Below the pieces are notes generated by a model. It made no database searches. It was not told the DNA's origin and was given only the letters and a program-made list of their open reading frames with translations. Below, piece by piece: positions 15,472-21,299 of a stretch of DNA of 23,383 nucleotides (within the stretch, counting starts at the first letter, position 1; every line of letters begins with the position of its first letter). The translations under genes and the position numbers were made by a program. The stretch is from Myxococcota bacterium (GTDB taxonomy: Bacteria > Myxococcota_C > UBA6777): the NCBI GenBank assembly GCA_023150835.1, contig JAKLKB010000110.1:1-23383 (forward strand). The letters run 5' to 3'.

Positions 15472-15545
15472 GCTAGGTGCTGTGCGCTAGGGTCGCATCT
15501 CCGTCTCGGCTGGGTGCTGTGCCCTAGCGCCGCCTCTCCATCTCA
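15472..15545. repeat. 37-bp tandem duplication upstream of the PhyH-family gene
   Basis: 15472-15508 and 15509-15545 are adjacent 37-bp units that match at 30 of 37 positions. Both contain GGTGCTGTG, then CTAG, then CTCC and TCTC at fixed spacing. They lie 30-103 bases upstream of the minus-strand ATG, where promoter or regulator sites are expected. Confidence 0.85.
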
Positions 15546-15589
15546 GATCGACAGGGCTTTTTCTTCCAAGATTCGGCGCGGCTTGTAGC

Positions 15590-15716
15590 CCAAACCCCCG
15601 TGTTTGCGGCATCTCAAGCGACAGCGCTGTTGTTTTGAACTACGATGCTCTCTTCGCCAATACGGGGTCAAGGGGCGACAGTCTATGGCGGGGTGTGCGG
15701 TAAAACCCCATAGACG
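15590..15716 (+). repeat. Dispersed intergenic repeat, copy C
   Basis: About 127 bp. It begins AAACCCCCGTGTTTG, carries CTCAAGCGACAG and the core CCAATACGGGGTCAAGGGGC (15657-15676), and ends with GGTAAAACCCC. The core and its flanks (TCG before, GACAGTC after) match copy B exactly. The right end touches the 9-bp tandem array at 15722. Confidence 0.92.
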
Positions 15717-15721
15717 TTAGG

Positions 15722-15901
15722 TTTCCGCACTTTCCGTACATTCCGTACATTCCGTACATTCCGTACATTCCGTACTTTCCGTACTTTCCGTACTTTCCGT
15801 ACTTTCCGTGCTTTGCGTGCTTTGCGTGCTTTCCGTGCTTTCCGTGCTTTCCGTGCTTTCCGTGCTTTCGGTACTTTCCGTGCTTTCCGTGCTTTGCGAA
15901 G
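15722..15901. repeat. 9-bp minisatellite, 20 contiguous units
   Basis: 180 bases divide exactly into 20 units of the form (T/A)TTCCGT(A/G)C, with TTTGCGTGC and TTTCGGTAC variants. The variants are clustered: ATTCCGTAC units are together at the left, TTTCCGTAC in the middle and TTTCCGTGC at the right, as expected from repeated local duplication. Both strands stay open in all frames through the array. Confidence 0.97.
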
Positions 15902-16014
15902 CGCGCAACTCCCGTTGGTCGTTGTCCGTGGACTCTTCTTTTCGATATCCTCTGCGTGATGCCCGCGTTTTGTACCCATGTTAAGAGGGGCCAGATGTGG
16001 CTTCACCCAACGCC

Positions 16015-16038
16015 TATGGGGTAAAACCCCACAAAAAC
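16015..16038 (+). repeat. Fragment E of the dispersed repeat (end hairpin only)
   Basis: TATGGGGTAAAACCCCACA resembles the end of copy C (GGTAAAACCCCATA) and copies A and B (GGGGTGGAACCCC). Only the terminal hairpin GGGG-TAAAA-CCCC is recognisable; the core is missing. Confidence 0.5.
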
Positions 16039-16083
16039 CATCCCACAAGGGCCGCCTATTCTGCGTGGGATGCGGCTTTTTTT
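16033..16083. terminator. Bidirectional intrinsic terminator at the end of the deacetylase operon
   Basis: CATCCCAC (16039-16046) and GTGGGATG (16065-16072) form an 8-bp stem around an 18-base loop. Read on the minus strand the stem is followed by G and TTTTT (16033-16037); read on the plus strand by CGGC and seven Ts (16077-16083). The minus-strand reading fits the deacetylase operon. The first stem arm overlaps the last codons of that gene, coding for Ala-Ser-His just before the stop at 16056-16058. Confidence 0.75.
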
Positions 16084-17204
16084 ACGTGTTTGGTCGATTT
16101 GATCTCGATGTGTTCGATATCGGGATCGATCGAAAACAAAGCCAGCTTTGCGCAGCCGCATCGGCCTGTCTGGAAAGAGTGGAGTCGTTGCGATATCTGG
16201 CCTTGGGTGATGGTGATGGCGTCCCATCCGACGGGAATCCAGACTTTTGCGGTGAGGCGATGCTTGCGGGCGCTTTTAAGCAGCGCTCCTTTTAGCGGGA
16301 TAGAGGACTTCTTGTGTCGGCGGATCTGGAGGTTGAGCGCATCATCTTTTTGTTGGGTGACGTGGAGCGTGGTCTCACGGCGCAGATACACATACCGCAC
16401 CACCTCCCCAAACGGTGCGATCCAATAGCGCTTGGATTGCTTTTTCAACGCATCGAAAAGGAAGCGGTACGTCCGAAGCGGCAGGGCTTCCCATCCTTGT
16501 TTGCGCGTGCCGTGAAACATCCACACCACCCAACCGCGTTGACGCAGACCCTGTTTGATCCACTGCAACATCTGTGAGCGTGGCGTGTTTTGGAAGGGTG
16601 TGACAGACGGTACATTCATCATATCTTTCGGTGTATGCGGGGCGATCTTGTGCATGGCTCCTCGGGCAGCGATGTAATACGTGCCCACACGCTTTCGCAC
16701 ACGTGCATTCGAGACACCGTACGGATAAGCCAGCGTATGACAGCGCGCTTGCGGAACACGGCGACGGATGGTCGCGCAAGAATCGCGCAACTCGCGTTCC
16801 AACTGGACAGGCCCGATCTGCGAAAGGTTTGGATGATTCACCGTGTGGCTGCCTAGTTCATGCCCCAAAGACCGCACTTTTCGCCAATGCGGCCAACAGG
16901 CCAGAGATTGCCGCCAAACATTCAGATCGGCCTTTTCCAAATCCACCGTGTTCAAAAAAAAGGTTCCTCGAAAGCCATATCCCCCCAACAACGGGACAAG
17001 GTGCTTGTACTGCGAGGGCAGCGAATCATCAAAGGTCAACGAGGTCGCTGCCACCGCGTCGCCATACCACAACGCGATCTCGGCCTTCCCAACGAGATCA
17101 CAAGCGCGATGCTTTTGTAAACACCGTTCCTGCGGGGGGATGCCCAACCACAAACCATCGCTAAAACCCATCCATCCCACCCACAACGACAACCACCACG
17201 CCAT
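16056..17204 (-). CDS. Exported polysaccharide deacetylase (NodB homology domain)
   Basis: 382 residues. The N-terminus (MAWWLSLWVGWMGF) is a hydrophobic export signal or anchor, although without the usual basic residues. The NodB domain has motif 1 TFDDS (57-61; D59 catalytic base, D60 metal ligand), motif 2 GSHTVNHP (118-125; H120 and H124 metal ligands) and motif 3 LAYPYG (158-163). Such carbohydrate esterase family 4 enzymes remove N- or O-acetyl groups from peptidoglycan or polysaccharides. About 100 basic residues after the catalytic domain (from about 285) are not recognised. Start: AAGGAG eight bases before ATG 17204; a TTG at 17231 would add nine residues. The gene follows the beta-helix lipoprotein by 56 bases, is probably last in the PEGA-lipoprotein operon, and ends in a terminator that overlaps its last codons. 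Confidence 0.92.
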   Translation of the reverse strand: MAWWLSLWVGWMGFSDGLWLGIPPQERCLQKHRACDLVGKAEIALWYGDAVAATSLTFDDSLPSQYKHLVPLLGGYGFRGTFFLNTVDLEKADLNVWRQSLACWPHWRKVRSLGHELGSHTVNHPNLSQIGPVQLERELRDSCATIRRRVPQARCHTLAYPYGVSNARVRKRVGTYYIAARGAMHKIAPHTPKDMMNVPSVTPFQNTPRSQMLQWIKQGLRQRGWVVWMFHGTRKQGWEALPLRTYRFLFDALKKQSKRYWIAPFGEVVRYVYLRRETTLHVTQQKDDALNLQIRRHKKSSIPLKGALLKSARKHRLTAKVWIPVGWDAITITQGQISQRLHSFQTGRCGCAKLALFSIDPDIEHIEIKSTKHVKKAASHAE

Positions 17205-17260
17205 CCTTCCGACTCCTTCGCTACTTTTCAAATTATCCTATCCAACGACGTCCCACAGCC

Positions 17261-18874
17261 TCAATCATCGATCACGGTGTTGGACCACCCTTGCGTCCAA
17301 GGTGTGTCGGTTGCATTCATCGCACCGATGTATCCAACGACTTGGAAGAAAGAGTCGCCCAAGACGGGCGCAGATCCCGAAAGCGCAGCAGAACCCGCGA
17401 GCGGTCGAAAGTCGAAGCGCAGCCGATTCGTTCCTCCTGTCAAATTCGTCAAAACAACGCGATTGTTTGCGTGCAACGTTGTGAAGATCTGTTCGGCAGC
17501 AGACAAACCAGCGGTGTTTAAGACGCCTCCGAATTTGGCCTTGCATCCGGGATCAAGCAGACTGTAATCGACGATAGTTTTCCCTGTGAGTTCATCCGCT
17601 TGGACTGCTTGTTCCAGCGTTTCTGGATCGGCGATGCGAAAGCAAATTCCCGAAAAAGGAGCCAGCAAAAAATTGTAGATCTGTGCGGTGGTTCCTTTAT
17701 TGAGGCTCAGGGCATCGCCGTTTCGTGGGACTGGATAACTTGCACCGATCAGCGAGAAATTCGCCAACATCGGAGCCGAGCGGGGTTCTGCTTCGGGCTT
17801 GACTTCGTTGTTTTCTCCGATCATCGCGTCTGCATCCTCACGGATCTGGTAGATCACACCGAACTGGGCTTTTCCGCGCCAACCATGCCGCCAACGCAGC
17901 CCGTAAAGTGGCGCGTGGCTCACCAAAAGATGCGAAAGATTTACCGTCCCTCCACGAATCGAAAGGCCCGCAGCTAGGCTCATGTGGATCTGGATGTGAG
18001 AGATCGTGGTGTTTGAACCGACAGCCCACAAGCCCAACGCAGGGGTCGTTCCAGCGCCTGCGTACTCGATCCGAACATAACGCATGACACCGCTCGAATC
18101 GGCATCCTCTGTCCCGCCGTAGGTCGTTGTGGTGGCTGCGTGCGTTGCAAGGCAAGGATCTAGCTTGTCTGCATCACATTGATTTTGTTTGGCTTTCCCC
18201 AAGATCAAGATCCCGCCCCACGCACCGGGATTGGGCGTGCGATCCGAAGTCGTGAACACGATCGGTTTTTCAGATGTTCCTTCGGCGATGATCTTCGCAT
18301 GGTTGTTGATCACCAACGCAACCCCCGTAGATTGTTGGGCGAGAACCTTCGCCCCAGCCTCGATCGTGAGCGTGACAGGCTTTTTCCCATCTCCGATCTG
18401 CACAACACCGCTCAAGATCCACTTGAAATTCCCCGTCAGCGCGATATCTTCGGTGTAAGTTCCCTTCAAGATACAGCCCGCGCTCACGCTGCTTCCCGTC
18501 GTACAAAACTTCGGTAGTGTGGGGGTGATCACTTCAGGAACAACAGGGCCGTCTAGAGGCGAACCATCAGGCGGGTTCCCATCGGGCGGGCTCCCATCGG
18601 GCGGGCTCTCATCAGGCAGAGGAACCTCGACGGGAGCCTCGATACAACGGCCTGCGTTGCACAAACGCCCGGGTCCGCACTGCTGATTTGTTTTGCACTT
18701 CGCGCACTGGTTTTGAACACACACCGTAAATGCGCTGCAATCTTCATTTTGTTGACAGGCTTGACCGACTGCAAACTGCGGATCTGCGGGGTTCGTTCGC
18801 GGCACTTGAAGATCCACGTAACACGCGACAAAAAGCCACAGCACACCACCCAACAACAACGTACATCTTGCCAT
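17261..18874 (-). CDS. Large lipoprotein with Cys-rich N-terminal module and right-handed beta-helix domain
   Basis: 537 residues. Signal peptide MARCTLLLGGVLWLFVAC with lipidation at C18. Residues 18-77 form a Cys-rich module beginning CYVDLQVPRTNPADP. Then come four Pro-Pro-Asp-Gly-Ser-type pentapeptides (about 90-109) as a linker. From about 125 the protein resembles exported parallel beta-helix proteins: LTIEAGAKVLAQ, AKIIAEGTSEKPIVFTTSD, GAWGGILILGKAK, YGGTEDADSSGVMRYVRIEY, GGTVNLSHLLVSHAP, GLRWRHGWRGKAQFGVI, and an end of the type VVGYIGAMNATDTPWTQGW. Related proteins occur widely in Bacteroidota and in delta-type bacteria; their role is unknown. GGGAGG lies seven bases before the ATG, and the frame upstream of it is not signal-like. 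It follows the small lipoprotein by about 148 bases and shares its N-terminal module. It is probably anchored in the outer membrane. Confidence 0.87.
   Translation of the reverse strand: MARCTLLLGGVLWLFVACYVDLQVPRTNPADPQFAVGQACQQNEDCSAFTVCVQNQCAKCKTNQQCGPGRLCNAGRCIEAPVEVPLPDESPPDGSPPDGNPPDGSPLDGPVVPEVITPTLPKFCTTGSSVSAGCILKGTYTEDIALTGNFKWILSGVVQIGDGKKPVTLTIEAGAKVLAQQSTGVALVINNHAKIIAEGTSEKPIVFTTSDRTPNPGAWGGILILGKAKQNQCDADKLDPCLATHAATTTTYGGTEDADSSGVMRYVRIEYAGAGTTPALGLWAVGSNTTISHIQIHMSLAAGLSIRGGTVNLSHLLVSHAPLYGLRWRHGWRGKAQFGVIYQIREDADAMIGENNEVKPEAEPRSAPMLANFSLIGASYPVPRNGDALSLNKGTTAQIYNFLLAPFSGICFRIADPETLEQAVQADELTGKTIVDYSLLDPGCKAKFGGVLNTAGLSAAEQIFTTLHANNRVVLTNLTGGTNRLRFDFRPLAGSAALSGSAPVLGDSFFQVVGYIGAMNATDTPWTQGWSNTVIDD
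18548..18607. repeat. 15-bp in-frame repeat coding the Pro-Asp-Gly linker
   Basis: Four 15-bp units on the minus strand code for SPPDG, SPPDG, NPPDG and SPLDG. They connect the Cys-rich module and the beta-helix domain of the lipoprotein. Confidence 0.85.
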
Positions 18875-19022
18875 CGACAAACCTCCCAAATGCCCAAGCA
18901 CAGGACAACATCGTGCTTTAAGACACCTCCAGCCGACCTTGTGGCTGAGATATCTCCGATCGGCATCGTGCGCCGAGAGAACTCTCACCCAACGTACCAA
19001 ACATCCCTCCGAAAAGATGCCT

Positions 19023-19310
19023 TTACTGACAGAGACCTGCAAGGCAGGAGGGCCGCGTCTTTGGACAATGGGATGCTGTCTTGCATTGGGCGCACTTGTT
19101 GTTCACGCAAAAACCAAAGGGGCCACACTCTGGATCTTTTTCGCAAGATACGTCTTTCTGGTATTTCGGATCATACGGGTTGGTTCGTGGAACCGTATCC
19201 TCAAGATAACAAGCACCCAGCCCGCACAGCAAAAAACAGCAAAACCCCAAAGCGCCGAACCGAAGGACTCGCAACGCAGCTCGCCGCACAAAAGCACCGT
19301 TCCTTTTCAT
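19023..19310 (-). CDS. Small Cys-rich lipoprotein, paralogue of the next gene's N-terminal module
   Basis: 95 residues. It has a basic, hydrophobic signal peptide with lipobox GLGAC (C34), then a 62-residue mature part beginning CYLEDTVPRTNPYDP and containing regularly spaced cysteines (DVSCEKDPECGPFGFCVNNK, CAQCKTASHC, SCLAGLC). Nearly every cysteine aligns with residues 18-77 of the downstream beta-helix lipoprotein, so the two share a duplicated module; here it stands alone. The cysteines probably form disulfides outside the cytoplasm. The ATG at 19310 is preferred over a TTG at 19340, which would overlap the PEGA gene. GAGGGGG lies about six bases upstream. It starts 11 bases after the PEGA stop, so the two are co-transcribed. 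Function unknown. Confidence 0.82.
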   Translation of the reverse strand: MKRNGAFVRRAALRVLRFGALGFCCFLLCGLGACYLEDTVPRTNPYDPKYQKDVSCEKDPECGPFGFCVNNKCAQCKTASHCPKTRPSCLAGLCQ

Positions 19311-19321
19311 CCGCCACCCCC

Positions 19322-20782
19322 TCAAGGCTTTTTCTCGCAAGGGCTGATCTGTTCGAGATCAGGCCGTTCGCGCACAAACAGAAACGTCCCAACCCCCATC
19401 CCAACGATCCCAAGAAACATCCCAAGATGCCCCATCGTTGTCAACGAATTGCCCGTTCGCGCCGCATTTTCATAAGCCACCGCGTATGGCTCCATCCCTG
19501 TTTGCGCATTTTCGTACAATCGGCGCTGTCGGGTGGCTTCTTGGTGTGAGGCCGCGCCCATCCCGTATCCGAGACCACCCAATCCAACAAGCGCAAGGCC
19601 CCCAAAAAACGGCACCCATATCGCCGCAGGATGCAAGCGGCTTTGCTGTTTTTTTTCAATCCAAGATTGTGTCTCGGTGTCCTTCTCCAAAAAGAACGGA
19701 AGATGCGCAGGTTTGCCGTCTTCCACTTCGACGCGCCGATCTACCGAGCGATAACACATCCGCTTGATCTTGATCGCGTAGCTTCCACGCGAAACAAACA
19801 GCTTGCTCGGTGTCAAGCCGCTGTACACGCCCTCCACAAAGATCTGTGCCTGCGGCGGACTCGACGTCAGCGTCAGTTGCACAGACGGTCGGGGTACCGA
19901 AAGCGTCATCGGAACCCCTTGCACAACCACAAAAGCCCGTGAGTAAGGCGCGGATTGAGGATGCGCCACGCTCAAGCGATACATCCCGGGCGGCAAACGC
20001 ACTTCCCAACGCGCTGCCTGCGCCGCCAACGGCGCAAGCAACGGCCCCCCTTCCAGAGTCAATCGCGCTTGTTTGTCTTGTGTCTCGATCGTGACGAGCG
20101 TTTCTCCATAAGGCGGAGCGAATGCGTATGTAGCGCGATGACCCGCTTCCAGCCGAAACAAGCGTGTCTGTGGTGTGGAACTCGGATATTGGGCGCTCAA
20201 CAGATACGGACCGGGCGCTAGGCGCAACGTCCAAGCCGCTCCCTTTTGACAACGCTTCGCTCCCGTCTCCTGAGCAACGCAGAGCTGCGCATTCGGATCA
20301 CCCGAAAGGATCGTCAGCTTTGGATCGCGCTTTGGCTTGGGCGGCTCGACGCGGGGCGATGGAACAGGCACCGCAGGAACAAGTGCCTCAAGCTTTTTCA
20401 TCTCCCGCTGCATCTCGCTTTTGCGCTGCTCGCTCTCGAAAAGCTCCTCCGCCATATAACGCCGATACAACCCCAAAGCCCGACCAAACAACACCGCTTG
20501 TTCTTCTTTGTCCTTGCTTTGTTCTGCCGCACGCATAAACAACCGCGCTGCGTTCAACATCAAACGCCCCTTGCGATAACGCGTAATCGGCGGTAGATGG
20601 CTTGATTTCCCTAGATCATCCGCTTGTTTTTGAAAACATTCTCCTGCTTGTTTCGGTTGCCCCTTGCGAAAATACTGCACACAATCCGCTGCCCAAACCC
20701 CACCCAACGGAACCAAACCAAACAAAAACACACACGCGATGCTCCACGCATCACATATGATGCGTCGTACCTTGCGATCCAT
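19322..20782 (-). CDS. Exported PEGA-domain protein with TPR-like N-terminus and two C-terminal membrane helices
   Basis: 486 residues. Signal peptide MDRKVRRIICDAWSIACVFL ending near VWAAD. Residues 35-135 are helical and TPR-like (CVQYFRKGQPKQAGECFQKQ and LFGRALGLYRRYMAEELF). A Pro-rich linker follows, then three successive beta-rich units (about 155-215, 228-296, 300-365). The third is a clear PEGA domain: VQLTLTSSPPQAQIFVEG, with GLTPSKLFVSRGSYAIKI. Two hydrophobic helices (about 390-410 and 450-470) end the protein. PEGA domains are surface or S-layer associated and occur in many secreted proteins of delta-type bacteria. Start ATG 20782 has GGGAGG four bases upstream; ATG 20800 or 20809 would add six or nine residues. 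It is probably the first gene of the lipoprotein operon. Role unknown; envelope structure or surface attachment is plausible. Confidence 0.86.
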   Translation of the reverse strand: MDRKVRRIICDAWSIACVFLFGLVPLGGVWAADCVQYFRKGQPKQAGECFQKQADDLGKSSHLPPITRYRKGRLMLNAARLFMRAAEQSKDKEEQAVLFGRALGLYRRYMAEELFESEQRKSEMQREMKKLEALVPAVPVPSPRVEPPKPKRDPKLTILSGDPNAQLCVAQETGAKRCQKGAAWTLRLAPGPYLLSAQYPSSTPQTRLFRLEAGHRATYAFAPPYGETLVTIETQDKQARLTLEGGPLLAPLAAQAARWEVRLPPGMYRLSVAHPQSAPYSRAFVVVQGVPMTLSVPRPSVQLTLTSSPPQAQIFVEGVYSGLTPSKLFVSRGSYAIKIKRMCYRSVDRRVEVEDGKPAHLPFFLEKDTETQSWIEKKQQSRLHPAAIWVPFFGGLALVGLGGLGYGMGAASHQEATRQRRLYENAQTGMEPYAVAYENAARTGNSLTTMGHLGMFLGIVGMGVGTFLFVRERPDLEQISPCEKKP

Positions 20783-21299
20783 CCGACCTCCCGATGCCAT
20801 CTCGATCATGCCTCATCCCAAACGTTGCGATCACCCACACGCACGATCCGCTCCTGCTCCGTCCCAAAAGCCAGCCTCGTGCATCGACGACCTTGGTTCC
20901 GCTTGTTTCAAAACACAAAGACTTTGCCACGTTTGCCGCTTTCACACAAATAGTCGTGGCGCGGTGGGCAAAAAAACCCGCGTTCGCGCCACCTCAAGCG
21001 ACAGAGCCGCCTACGCGAAAGACCTGTGCTCTCTTCGCCCCTCACGGGGTCAAGGGAGCCGCGCCCCACAAGGGAGTGCGGGGTGAAACCCCACCCAAAC
21101 CATCGAACTGCGTAAGTCCTACAAATAGAAAAGATCCTTTTCCACCACACTGCGTACATCAAACCTCACAAGCCTTCTTCGCGAATCGCTTGCAGCATCC
21201 GTTTTTACCACACCCGCTTGACCACGAACACGCTTGCGTACCGTTTGCCCTCAAACCATCCGCGTGTGTTCCTGTCTTTGACGACCTTGGAGGTTGATC
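20783..21299. promoter_or_regulatory. Divergent intergenic region between the PEGA and MG2 genes
   Basis: 517 bases with no supported gene. It must contain promoters for the minus-strand lipoprotein operon and the plus-strand MG2 gene. Its middle is occupied by dispersed repeat D (20971-21100). I found no convincing -35/-10 pair; frames across it are short or pass through the repeat. Confidence 0.5.
20971..21100 (+). repeat. Dispersed intergenic repeat, copy D (diverged)
   Basis: About 130 bp. It begins AAAAAACCCGCGTTCG, has CTCAAGCGACAGAG (20993-21006) and CTCTCTTCGCC like copy C, a partial core ACGGGGTCAAGGG (21044-21056), and the end hairpin GGGGT-GAA-ACCCC followed by ACCCAAAC, as in copy A. 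It is more diverged than A to C but keeps the same order and spacing. Confidence 0.82.

Larger units (their letters stand above)
15443..16055. other. Repeat-rich gap of 613 bases without a supported gene
   Basis: From left to right the gap holds the upstream region of the PhyH-family gene with a 37-bp tandem repeat, dispersed repeat C, a 20-unit 9-bp tandem repeat, a short fragment E of the dispersed repeat, and most of the terminator of the deacetylase operon. Long open frames exist here only because the 9-bp repeat cannot create stops; I do not call them genes. Confidence 0.8.

Noticed and set aside
15683-16048. Minus-strand open frame with about 25 Ala-Arg-Lys / Val-Arg-Lys triplets, and an overlapping frame of Ser-Thr-Glu triplets
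   Set aside because: Both are translations of the 9-bp minisatellite, which cannot form stops in any frame. The flanks are the dispersed repeat and the terminator, and no ribosome binding site or recognisable domain exists.
20783-21299. Possible small gene between the PEGA and MG2 genes
   Set aside because: Frames here are short or cross repeat D, and none has a start with a ribosome binding site or protein-like composition.
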